Below are positions 1 through 7,162 of a stretch of DNA of 11,869 bases, one piece after another. The stretch covers positions 1-11,869 of the forward strand of contig JAHEMP010000030.1 in NCBI GenBank assembly GCA_024643585.1. The letters are read 5' to 3'. A program made the position numbers and the translations under genes. Source of the DNA: Crocinitomicaceae bacterium (lineage in GTDB: Bacteria > Bacteroidota > Bacteroidia > Flavobacteriales_D > Crocinitomicaceae). Positions within the stretch are counted from its first letter, which is position 1. The number at the start of each line of letters is the position of its first letter. The notes under the pieces are model-generated. The model was not told the origin of the DNA. It was given only the letters and a program-made list of their open reading frames with translations, and did not search any database.

Positions 1-153
1 TTTAAAAATTGGATGCCGACAGTTGACCCTGGAGAAATATTCTGGAGTACAGACACTTATTTATATTTGACAGTTAATCACGTAAATTCATTTTGGAAAC
101 AAGACGGAAACTTTAACGACAAATGCCAATACATTCGGATAAAAATACTGTAG
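1..153 (+). CDS. 3' end of an unidentified protein (partial)
   Basis: Frame 1 is open from the first base to a TAG at 151-153 and gives 50 residues, ending in CQYIRIKIL. The start lies left of the window. The fragment is rich in aromatic and polar residues (W, Y, N, D), which fits a soluble or secreted domain end, but no family is recognisable. It is called as coding because the frame stays open to the edge, its composition is protein-like, and the next gene follows on the same strand after 61 bases. A chance open frame of this length in AT-rich DNA cannot be excluded. Confidence 0.5.
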   Translation, partial: FKNWMPTVDPGEIFWSTDTYLYLTVNHVNSFWKQDGNFNDKCQYIRIKIL

Positions 154-214
154 CTAACCGCACCTATAAGAAATTGATAATGGATTTTAATATAGTAATT
201 GGTATAATAGTATT

Positions 215-613
215 ATGAGATACAAAATACTCTTTGTTTTATTCAGCCTCCTACTCGCCTTTCCCGTATTGGCAGACGGACCAATTATACCTATGGAGGC
301 TGCAATTCTATTTATCGTTATGGTAGTGCTTGTTGGATTTGCGCTGTCAATGTTGTTCGCTTTTTTTGTAAAACTCGTCCTTCAGAAAATAAGAAACGAA
401 AAACGAAACAAGATTTGGATCATGAGTTTGACCACTTTTTTGACTGCCGTTCTTTTTTGGTATTGGGAGAAGGAATACGATTGGATGTATTATTCAAACG
501 TTGAAATCGACTATGGATACGAAACGCGTAGAAAATTATATAAGGTTTTGTTTTTACTGTCTGCTCTTTTGGGGTCGATAGTGGGTTACTTTTTTACACC
601 TAAGAAAAAATGA
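215..613 (+). CDS. Small membrane protein with signal peptide, unknown function
   Basis: 132 residues. Residues 1-20 form a signal peptide (basic MRYK, then a leucine/phenylalanine core ending VLA before DGP). Hydrophobic segments follow at about 27-54, 67-83 and 107-126, separated by a basic loop (LQKIRNEKRNK, about 56-66) and a tyrosine/acid-rich stretch (WEKEYDWMYYSNVEIDYGYE, about 84-103). The C-terminus is basic (TPKKK). It is therefore predicted to be an inner-membrane protein with two or three helices after the signal. No family is recognised. The ATG lacks a Shine-Dalgarno sequence, which is normal in this phylum. The next gene has the same architecture, suggesting distant paralogues or a common small-protein class. 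No terminator is visible downstream. Confidence 0.7.
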   Translation: MRYKILFVLFSLLLAFPVLADGPIIPMEAAILFIVMVVLVGFALSMLFAFFVKLVLQKIRNEKRNKIWIMSLTTFLTAVLFWYWEKEYDWMYYSNVEIDYGYETRRKLYKVLFLLSALLGSIVGYFFTPKKK

Positions 614-773
614 TTTTTTTCTTATACTTATATTCCTATCCAAGAACTACCCAATTGCAAATTCCCTTTGTTGGAGCCTACAATCCAAAATTTCATTAAG
701 AACAGAATGCATAACAACAAACCTAACCGTTTTTACGTTTTTGATTGTCAGCGTTAAAATCCTTGAAGAACAT

Positions 774-1136
774 ATGAACCGTTATTATTTGTTGTTATTA
801 GCAATACTATTAGCTAAAACTGCTTCGGCTGATCAGCTTGATGGCCTCGCATACATTGATGGACTATTAATACTAGCTTTGATAGGTGCAGTATGTTTCC
901 TAATACTCTTTTTCTCGATAGTTAATCGATTCGCTTTTGAAAAACACAAAATAAACATTACGTTAAATGTTACCAGTTCAATTCTTATCATTTGTTCAAC
1001 CATCGCAATATTCACATTGGGGTCGAGTATTGACCCAGGTTTTCGTGTAGCCTGTTTAGGAACAATTATCGTTTCAACTATTCTTATTGTTTTGAATTAT
1101 AAAGTAGAAAAGCAGAAAAAAGATACTATAGAATAG
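774..1136 (+). CDS. Small membrane protein with signal peptide, unknown function
   Basis: 120 residues from the ATG at 774. An in-frame TTG at 741 would add 11 residues ahead of the signal peptide, so the ATG is preferred: it gives a clean signal (MNRYYLLLLAILLAKTASA, cut before DQLDG). Hydrophobic segments lie at about 28-50, 60-82 and 91-108, with a basic loop RFAFEKHK at about 52-59 and a charged tail KVEKQKKDTIE. The layout mirrors the upstream gene at 215-613 (signal peptide, short exported stretch, three hydrophobic segments, basic tail), but residue identity is low by eye. No known family is recognised. A box close to the Bacteroidota -7 consensus (TACGTTTT, 734-741) lies about 33 bases upstream of the ATG, without a TTG at -33. 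Confidence 0.65.
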   Translation: MNRYYLLLLAILLAKTASADQLDGLAYIDGLLILALIGAVCFLILFFSIVNRFAFEKHKINITLNVTSSILIICSTIAIFTLGSSIDPGFRVACLGTIIVSTILIVLNYKVEKQKKDTIE

Positions 1137-1228
1137 GTATATTGTAGCAAATAAACAAAAGTGCCGAAACTAGGAAATTTAAGAAAGGGCATTTACCTAT
1201 TTGCATACAGTTAACCTCCAAACATGAA

Positions 1229-2305
1229 ATGAAACTACTTTCATTTTTCATATTGTTCCAATTTGTGTGTGTCCTACACGGACTATCTCAGGTGTCAAAA
1301 AGTGAACCGAAATTTGAGGTGAACGAGGTCGATAATTCTATGTTTACTTCAGATAAATTTTGGAGAGGCGCAGACGGTGCAGCTTCCATTGATCTAGAGA
1401 ATGGGAAAATCCTTTGGTTGTTCAGCGATACCTTTATTGACCCCAAAGGTTCAAGCAAGCGGAGAAATGCAAAAATGATAAACAATAGCATCGCTATCCA
1501 AGAAGGAAATGATTTGGATCAAGGAAAAATGTCTTTTTATTACAAAGGAAAAAAAAGAAAACCAGAAGCATACTTTGACCTTCCTGGTAAGAATTGGTTT
1601 TGGACGGGTCATGGAACTCTTGTGAAGGATAAACTGATTGTCTTATTATTTGAAGAAAAGAATACGAATACTGGAATTGGATTTGAGGCAATAGCTTGGT
1701 ATATTGCTATTATTGACAATCCATTGGATGATCCTCGCGATTGGACTATAAAATACATCAAAGGGTCCGATACCTTTGGAGTAATCCTTGGATCTTCGGC
1801 CGTATTGAAAGATAAAGATTTCATGTATGCATATGGTGTCACAGAGCCCTCATCGCATGAAGTTTACCTTTTAAGATTTCCCATTGATGAAATAATCGAA
1901 GGCGATATCTCTGGATTGGAGTGGTGGAATGAACAACAATGGATGAAAAGAGTGGAAAGGTCCCCAATTCCCTCACCCCTATTTTTTGGTCAAACTGAAT
2001 TTTCTGTTCACTACCAAGAGAATCTAAATCAATACATTCAGATTCAAACCTATGGTTTTGGAGCTGCATCAATAGGATATAGACTAGCCGACCAACCAGA
2101 AGGACCTTGGTCTGAACCCGTGATTTTTTATAAACCACAACTTGAATCGAAAGAAGATTTTGTCTATTCAGCAAATGCCCATCCAGAAATATCCAATGGT
2201 GATATTTTGGTTACTTACAATGTTAATACTGGCAATTTTAAAGAGTTGATAACTAACGAGCGTATTTATTTTCCAAAAATAATACGTCTTAAAATATCTA
2301 AATGA
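1229..2305 (+). CDS. Secreted DUF4185/DUF5005-like beta-propeller protein
   Basis: 358 residues with a signal peptide at about 1-20 (MKLLSFFILFQFVCVLHGLS), so exported. The N-terminal block WRGADGAASIDLENGKILWL followed by FSDTFID (about 45-71) matches the opening blade of DUF4185/DUF5005-type propellers, where a GADGA...LW.F.DT pattern is typical. Near the C-terminus, ANAHPEISNGDILVTYNVNT and then YFPKIIRLKI (about 315-355) resemble the closing blade. Related folds occur in glycoside hydrolase-like proteins of Bacteroidota, so carbohydrate binding or hydrolysis is a reasonable inference, but no catalytic residue can be assigned. The start is the ATG at 1229; an ATG at 1224 stops after two codons (ATGAAATGA). 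No polysaccharide-utilisation genes (SusC/SusD) adjoin it. Confidence 0.65.
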   Translation: MKLLSFFILFQFVCVLHGLSQVSKSEPKFEVNEVDNSMFTSDKFWRGADGAASIDLENGKILWLFSDTFIDPKGSSKRRNAKMINNSIAIQEGNDLDQGKMSFYYKGKKRKPEAYFDLPGKNWFWTGHGTLVKDKLIVLLFEEKNTNTGIGFEAIAWYIAIIDNPLDDPRDWTIKYIKGSDTFGVILGSSAVLKDKDFMYAYGVTEPSSHEVYLLRFPIDEIIEGDISGLEWWNEQQWMKRVERSPIPSPLFFGQTEFSVHYQENLNQYIQIQTYGFGAASIGYRLADQPEGPWSEPVIFYKPQLESKEDFVYSANAHPEISNGDILVTYNVNTGNFKELITNERIYFPKIIRLKISK

Positions 2306-2432
2306 CAAATTAAAGAAGTGTTGCTCTTCCATAGATAAATGGTGGATGAATCAAAAGAAATTCAAAACTATATTATTATGTTTATAGAAAATTGAAATTC
2401 AAGTAAAAAAACGCGCTTCATTGCAGTTGAAT

Positions 2433-3128
2433 ATGAAAAAAATTAAAAATATATTAAAAAGAATTCCATTACTGGCCACCATTGTCGCGTTATTCAATCG
2501 CAAGAAGCACGAGATTCCAGTATTTACTTCTACGAGTGATTATTGGGAAACGAGATATGGTTCAGGAGGCAATTCTGGAGCAGGTTCTTACAATATTTTA
2601 GCTGAATATAAAGGTGAGATAATTAATGATTTTGTAAAAGAGAAAAATATAAAAACAGTTATTGAGTTTGGCAGTGGAGATGGAAATCAACTAAAATTTT
2701 TCAATTTTGAAAACTACATTGGATTTGATATTAGCAAAACGACAATTAACAATTGCCGTTTGATGTATGAGTCGGACTCGACAAAGCGATTTGAGGTTTT
2801 GGACGACTACAAAAATGAAAAAGCGGATTTGGTGTTAAGCCTTGACGTAATCTATCATTTAATTGAAGAAGCTGTTTATTCTGATTATTTGGAAAAATTA
2901 TTTTCTTCGTCCAATAAATTTGTAATAATTTATTCCTCAAACGAAGACAACCACAAAAATAACAATGTAGCAGGACACGTGAAGCACAGAAAATTTACCA
3001 ACTGGATCGATCAAAATGTACCGAATTTCAAATTGATAAAACACATCCCAAATAAATATCCGTTCAGTGGGAATAATAATATTTCATCCTACGCTGATTT
3101 TTATATTTTCGAGGCTCAAGATCTTTAA
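2433..3128 (+). CDS. SAM-dependent class I methyltransferase
   Basis: 231 residues from the ATG at 2433; an in-frame TTG at 2421 would add only MQLN and is less likely. The Rossmann-fold SAM-binding motif I is VIEFGSGDGNQL (about 76-87). The motif II region is NYIGFDIS (94-101), and ADLVLSLDVIYHLIEE (131-146) covers motif IV and the following helix. The N-terminus (YWETRYGSGGNSGAGSYN, about 37-54) resembles methyltransferases found with surface-polysaccharide or glycan genes. The acceptor substrate cannot be told. The residues just after the start are basic and weakly hydrophobic (KNILKRIPLLATIVALF), possibly a membrane-contacting helix. The gene looks more AT-rich than its neighbours (sample lines near 22-27% GC), which may indicate separate acquisition. 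No glycosyltransferase or transporter adjoins it. Confidence 0.8.
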   Translation: MKKIKNILKRIPLLATIVALFNRKKHEIPVFTSTSDYWETRYGSGGNSGAGSYNILAEYKGEIINDFVKEKNIKTVIEFGSGDGNQLKFFNFENYIGFDISKTTINNCRLMYESDSTKRFEVLDDYKNEKADLVLSLDVIYHLIEEAVYSDYLEKLFSSSNKFVIIYSSNEDNHKNNNVAGHVKHRKFTNWIDQNVPNFKLIKHIPNKYPFSGNNNISSYADFYIFEAQDL

Positions 3129-3158
3129 AAACAGCCATCAGCGCTTTGATAATTTAGT

Positions 3159-4049
3159 CTATTTTGAATCCTTCAAATAACTAAATACCACCCGAAAACC
3201 AACCGTTTTGTCCGTATTTTTGTACGCTTTTTTCGAATCTATTCGTACATCAAACCCTGGATCACTCCAAGAGCCACCACATGCTATTCCGGGCTCATCA
3301 ATCATTTCAGCAGCATTGCCGGAAAGATTGTATAAACCAAACTGATTTTTCCAAAAGGATTCACTTGGAGCCAGAAGGTCGTTATGAGTATAAGCAAATG
3401 GCGGAATTCCTTTTAAATTCACTTCAAATTTACCAGTTTCAGAATTTTTAGAAATGCACTCCTCCCCAATTCTAGCAAAGTTTCCAAGGATTTGCCCTTG
3501 GCTGTTTCTCGTTTCATTTGAGTTCCAACCGTAAGCTATTTTTGGGTCATCGCCGCGAGAAGCCCGAACATATTCATCATAAGTAGGCAAACGACATACC
3601 ACCTCTACTCCTGGGTATTTTGTGGAGAGGGCTTGGGAAATGTATTCACAATACAATTCAGCTGCTTCGTGCGATATATTGACGACTGGATAATTTCTAT
3701 ATGCCGGATGTGTATGATAGAATTCAGTCATTTTTGAATTTGTATTCGATTGATTGTTCCAATTCAAGGAATCAATTTGACAAATTTTTAATTTATCGAT
3801 TTGATTATTACTCTTTAAAAACGTCAAAAACTCTAAATATTGAAAATTGGAAACCTCCCCTTTTGACATGTAAAATCCGCTCACAGACTTCTCTTGACCG
3901 TCAATCCATGCATTTCCACTCGGAATATAGGTATAGGTGCTTTTCTTAAGAAATTTTTCAAATGATTTTTTAACGGGAGGATGAAAAGATAAAATTCCAA
4001 AACTCAATGAAATCAATACAAAATAAGTGGAGTAAAGTTTTCGCTTCAT
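3159..4049 (-). CDS. Secreted FGE-sulfatase-fold (SUMF1-like) protein, probably non-catalytic
   Basis: 296 residues with a signal peptide (MKRKLYSTYFVLISLSFGIL, about 1-20). The FGE/SUMF1 fold is shown by an N-terminal YIPSGNAWIDG (41-51), a GEVSNFQYLEFL segment (64-75), PVVNISHEAAELYCEYIS (121-138), CRLPTYDEYVRASRG (152-166), NQFGLYNLSGNAAEMI (235-250), CGGSW (257-261) and GFRVV (284-288). In true formylglycine-generating enzymes a cysteine pair follows the GGS motif; here that stretch reads SDPGFDVRI, with no cysteine. It is therefore unlikely to be an active FGE and is closer to the structural members of the family, such as the GldJ/GldK lipoproteins of gliding/type IX secretion, although this one is short, stands alone and has no evident lipobox. 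It lies 65 bases after aroA on the same strand, and may be read from that operon or separately. It converges on the methyltransferase gene with a 30-base gap. Confidence 0.75.
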   Translation of the reverse strand: MKRKLYSTYFVLISLSFGILSFHPPVKKSFEKFLKKSTYTYIPSGNAWIDGQEKSVSGFYMSKGEVSNFQYLEFLTFLKSNNQIDKLKICQIDSLNWNNQSNTNSKMTEFYHTHPAYRNYPVVNISHEAAELYCEYISQALSTKYPGVEVVCRLPTYDEYVRASRGDDPKIAYGWNSNETRNSQGQILGNFARIGEECISKNSETGKFEVNLKGIPPFAYTHNDLLAPSESFWKNQFGLYNLSGNAAEMIDEPGIACGGSWSDPGFDVRIDSKKAYKNTDKTVGFRVVFSYLKDSK

Positions 4050-4114
4050 GTTACGACTTTAAGATACATTATGCTAACGAATAGTGGAGCATTTCGTTAC
4101 AGACAATTCGCAAC

Positions 4115-5359
4115 TTATTTCTTCAAGCTTTCTAAGTCTTGCCAAAAAGTTGGATAACTTTTAGTCACCGCCTCGGGATGATTAATCTCAACTGAACTTT
4201 CCGCAAACTGACCTAAAATTGCCAAACTCATAGCAATTCTATGATCATGATGTGAAAATACGCTACCACCGTGAACACTGCCATTCCCATCGATTATCAT
4301 TGCATTCATTTCTTCATCCAACAAAACGGAAATACCTAATTTTTTGAATTCTTCTTGAACCGTTAATCCTCTATTGCTTTCCTTGTTTGCCAATCTATTC
4401 AAACCCAAAATAGTACTTTTTCCGGGCGTTAACGCGGCTAAAACTGCTAAGCTTGGAAACAAATCAGGACAGTCGGTGGCATCGAATGTAAATGCTTTTC
4501 GAGCTCTTCCATCGACAAAGATTTTATTTTCGCTGAATTGGACGGTGCAATTCGCTGCCGAAAAAGCGTTTAGTATTGCCCTATCTGCCTGCAAACTCTG
4601 CCTATTTAATCCTTCTACAGAAATTTGATTCCCCAAAGCAGAAGCGACCAACCAATAGGAGGCAGAACTCCAATCACCTTCAATGGTATAATCCGCTGCT
4701 TGGTATTTCTGGTTGCCTACTATATGGAAATGCTCTAAATCCTCATGGTATATTTTGATCCCAAATTTCAACAGCGTGTCCAAGGTCATCTGAACATAGG
4801 GTTTGCTATTCAGTTTTTCGACAATCAATTCTGAGTTATTTGATATAAGCGGTAGCGCCATTAAAAGTCCGGAAATGTATTGGGAACTTTGGGAGCCATT
4901 TACGGTCAACTTTCCGCCTTCGAATGGACCCTCAAGCCGAATCGGCAAATGTCCATTATCGTCATCAATTAGGGATATTTTCCCTTTAAAATGATCTCCA
5001 AAAAAAGACATGGATCTCGTTCGTAAAGTTCCTTCGCCCAAGACTTCAAACTTCCCTTTTTGAGCAAGTAAAATAGACGTCACTAATCGCGCACCTAATC
5101 CACTTTCACCGACATTTAATCGGAGCTGATTCGGAAAAGATCTCGTTCCTTCGATGGAAAATACACCATTTTCTTGTTTAACCTTGGCGCCAAATTCTGC
5201 TATGTTTCTCAACATGTTCAACTCGTCCGAGCTGTGGCCAACATTTCTTAATATAGACTTTGCTTGCGCTAATCCAGCAGCTAAAATAGCTCGTTGGCTG
5301 TCACTTTTAGAAGATGGAATTTTTATGTTTCCAGCATATTTTCCCGGATAAACAATCAT
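4115..5359 (-). CDS. aroA: 3-phosphoshikimate 1-carboxyvinyltransferase (EPSP synthase)
   Basis: 414 residues, close to the usual 420-430. The enzyme transfers the enolpyruvyl group of PEP to shikimate-3-phosphate, the sixth step of the shikimate pathway, in the cytosol. Family signatures are present in order: IPSSKSDSQRAIL (14-26, phosphate-binding lysine and serine), VGESGLGARL (83-92, counterpart of the E. coli NAGTAMR loop), GSQSSQYISGLL (155-166), GDWSSASYWL (228-237), DCPDLFP with the presumed catalytic Asp299, NKESNRG with Glu327, HHDHRIAM (370-377) and TKSYPTF with Lys400. The start ATG overlaps the TGA of the upstream DAHP synthase gene by 4 nt (ATGA), indicating translational coupling and coordinated supply of two pathway enzymes. 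GESG in place of NAGT appears to be normal for this phylum's enzymes. Confidence 0.95.
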   Translation of the reverse strand: MIVYPGKYAGNIKIPSSKSDSQRAILAAGLAQAKSILRNVGHSSDELNMLRNIAEFGAKVKQENGVFSIEGTRSFPNQLRLNVGESGLGARLVTSILLAQKGKFEVLGEGTLRTRSMSFFGDHFKGKISLIDDDNGHLPIRLEGPFEGGKLTVNGSQSSQYISGLLMALPLISNNSELIVEKLNSKPYVQMTLDTLLKFGIKIYHEDLEHFHIVGNQKYQAADYTIEGDWSSASYWLVASALGNQISVEGLNRQSLQADRAILNAFSAANCTVQFSENKIFVDGRARKAFTFDATDCPDLFPSLAVLAALTPGKSTILGLNRLANKESNRGLTVQEEFKKLGISVLLDEEMNAMIIDGNGSVHGGSVFSHHDHRIAMSLAILGQFAESSVEINHPEAVTKSYPTFWQDLESLKK

Positions 5360-6444
5360 TCGTCGGATGAATTATCGATTTTGGGATTCATGACTTTTGT
5401 CTGATGCCGTATGGATTCTTGATGAATAGCATCCATCATTTGTTGAATAAAAAAGGTAGACAAATCATAACCTTCCGATAAATTCAAACGTTTGTTTTTC
5501 ATTTTCGCCCAATGTTCTTGTTGAAAAATGGTGATGTTGTGCTCGCGTTTCAATTCACCCGCCTTCTCACTCATTTTCATCCGAGAGGACAGTAAATCGA
5601 AGACTCTATCGTCCAAATCAGCTATTCGTTGTCTGATTTCATCTAAATGTTTAGCTGCATCTTTTCCAGGGGAAGGAGACCGTTGAACAAGTTTGTCTAG
5701 AATGGAATACAAATCTTTTGGCGTAACTTGCTGAGCTGCATCCGACCACGCTGCATCTGGATTTGGATGTGTCTCTATCATCAAACCGTCAAAATTCAAA
5801 TCCAATCCTTTTTGAGCGACTTCCAAAAGTAAATCTCGTCGACCCGATATGTGACTTGGGTCGCAAATCATTGGAATATTTGACAACCTTTCGCGAAACG
5901 CTATTGGTATTTCCCAATTGGGTACATTTCTATACTTTGGGTGATTGTAAACAGAAAATCCTCTGTGAATTGCCGTTAAATCGCTTATTCCCGCTTTGTC
6001 TAATCTTTCGAATGCCCCTATCCACAATTCCAAGTCTGGATTGATCGGGTTTTTTATCATAACAGGAACAGAAGTCCCCTTTAAAACATCCGCAATTTCT
6101 TGAACTGCAAAAGGATTTACAGTAGTTCTGGCGCCTATCCACAAGACATCTACTCCTGCATTCAGCGCAGACTCCACATGGTTTTTATTGGCTACTTCGG
6201 TGCAAACGGGCAATTTAGCTTGTTTTCCAGCCTCAACTAGCCAAGGCAATCCAATTTTGCCTACTCCTTCAAAAGAATCTGGTCGTGTTCGTGGTTTCCA
6301 AATCCCTCCGCGTATCATTTGGATTCGCTTTGACTCGCCGAAAGTTCGAACCACATCCATAATCTGATCAGGGTTCTCAACACTGCACGGTCCTGCAATT
6401 AGAAAAGGTTTTTTATTTTGAAGTATGGATTCTTGTAAATTCAT
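5356..6444 (-). CDS. aroF: Bifunctional DAHP synthase / chorismate mutase (AroQ type)
   Basis: 362 residues with two domains. Residues 1-250 are a type I-beta (KDO8PS-like) DAHP synthase, which condenses PEP and erythrose-4-phosphate. They show IAGPCS (16-21), RGGIWKPRTRP (45-55), WIGART (102-107), CDPSH (194-198) and a TIM-barrel end IETHPNP...SD (223-235). The expected metal ligands Cys20, His198, Glu224 and Asp235 are all present. Residues about 265-350 are an AroQ chorismate mutase (DEIRQRIADLDDRVFDLL, then RMKMSEKAGELK). This domain order is known from Bacteroidota such as Porphyromonas gingivalis, where prephenate made by the mutase inhibits the synthase; the same control is inferred here. 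The fusion joins pathway entry to the Phe/Tyr branch. The gene follows tsaB after 28 bases and overlaps aroA by 4. The symbol is by function; numbering of DAHP synthase genes varies between species. Confidence 0.95.
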   Translation of the reverse strand: MNLQESILQNKKPFLIAGPCSVENPDQIMDVVRTFGESKRIQMIRGGIWKPRTRPDSFEGVGKIGLPWLVEAGKQAKLPVCTEVANKNHVESALNAGVDVLWIGARTTVNPFAVQEIADVLKGTSVPVMIKNPINPDLELWIGAFERLDKAGISDLTAIHRGFSVYNHPKYRNVPNWEIPIAFRERLSNIPMICDPSHISGRRDLLLEVAQKGLDLNFDGLMIETHPNPDAAWSDAAQQVTPKDLYSILDKLVQRSPSPGKDAAKHLDEIRQRIADLDDRVFDLLSSRMKMSEKAGELKREHNITIFQQEHWAKMKNKRLNLSEGYDLSTFFIQQMMDAIHQESIRHQTKVMNPKIDNSSDE

Positions 6445-6472
6445 TTTTCGACGAACGAATTCGTTGATTTTG

Positions 6473-7162
6473 TTAATTATTAACTGGGTTCTTCTTCACG
6501 GCTCCAATGAAATCTTTCAAATAAAAAGGCTCAAAATAGGCAAAATCTTCAAATTCTTCATTGAGATATTTCTCGTAAATGCGCTCTACTTGTCCGCTTG
6601 CTGAACAAATAACAAGGTCGTCAAACAAAATGTTCCGATTTGCCCAAATTTCTTTTGCCTTCGCCATACCGTCGCCAAAGCATACTAAATTTTGAAAATC
6701 ATTGTAACTGTTTTCATCCAATATATCAGCTGAAATAGGTTTTACAACTTCCATATTGGGTGAATAAATTGCCGCATAAACTTCCATTCTACGAGCGTCT
6801 ATCATTGGGCAAAGGAATTTATCTGGATATTTTGTATTGGCAATTTGCGCCATGCTTTCCAGTGCATCAATGGACAGAAGAGGAATTTTCAAGGCGTAAC
6901 AAAGCCCTTTTGCAGTTGATGTTCCTATCCGCAAACCCGTGTAAGAACCAGGACCTGAAGCAATGGAAACACCGGCAAGAGCCGAAAATTCAATCTTAGC
7001 TTGTTGCATCACATTCTCTATAAAAATGGTCAATTTTTCGCCATGCGAAAAACTATCCTCGTTACTCTCTTTCAAAGCAACTAGCTGACCATTTTTGGAC
7101 AGTGCAACCGAGCACACTTTCGTACTTGTTTCTAAATGCAAAATAAATTTATCCGGAATCAT
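6473..7162 (-). CDS. tsaB: tRNA threonylcarbamoyladenosine biosynthesis protein TsaB
   Basis: 229 residues. TsaB is the scaffold partner of TsaD (with TsaE) in transferring threonylcarbamoyl to A37 of ANN-decoding tRNAs. It has the ASKHA-fold start ILHLETSTKVCSVAL (7-21), the helix SFSHGEKLTIFIENVM (37-52), and the family signature SIASGPGSYTGLRIGTS (66-82) followed by GLCYAL and a Leu-Ser-Ile-Asp-Ala segment. The ATG at 7162 is chosen because it overlaps the TGA of the upstream response regulator as ATGA; an ATG at 7174 would add MYFK and lengthen the overlap to 16 nt. Translation is probably coupled to the regulator. Pairing of tsaB with a response regulator and shikimate genes is a local arrangement with no obvious biochemical link, apart from shared housekeeping transcription. 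Confidence 0.93.
   Translation of the reverse strand: MIPDKFILHLETSTKVCSVALSKNGQLVALKESNEDSFSHGEKLTIFIENVMQQAKIEFSALAGVSIASGPGSYTGLRIGTSTAKGLCYALKIPLLSIDALESMAQIANTKYPDKFLCPMIDARRMEVYAAIYSPNMEVVKPISADILDENSYNDFQNLVCFGDGMAKAKEIWANRNILFDDLVICSASGQVERIYEKYLNEEFEDFAYFEPFYLKDFIGAVKKNPVNN

Noticed and set aside
700..760. Integron attC site
   Set aside because: ACCTAAC fits one half-site, but no matching GTTRRRY partner at a suitable distance was found.
741..773. TTG-initiated extension of the small membrane protein
   Set aside because: It adds 11 residues before a clean signal peptide that starts at the ATG at 774.
1839..2174. 111-residue minus-strand open frame inside the propeller gene
   Set aside because: It is a shadow of the clearly coding plus-strand gene, with no domain and no start context.
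2421..2432. TTG start for the methyltransferase
   Set aside because: The ATG at 2433 is close by, and the extension carries no conserved residues.
3129..3158. Possible terminator in the convergent gap between methyltransferase and FGE-fold gene
   Set aside because: Only a weak, interrupted repeat (ATCAGCGCTTTGAT) without a T run is present.
6454..6465. Perfect 12-bp palindrome AACGAATTCGTT between tsaB and the DAHP synthase gene
   Set aside because: It is short, has no loop or T run, and only one copy was seen; it is not enough for an operator or terminator call.
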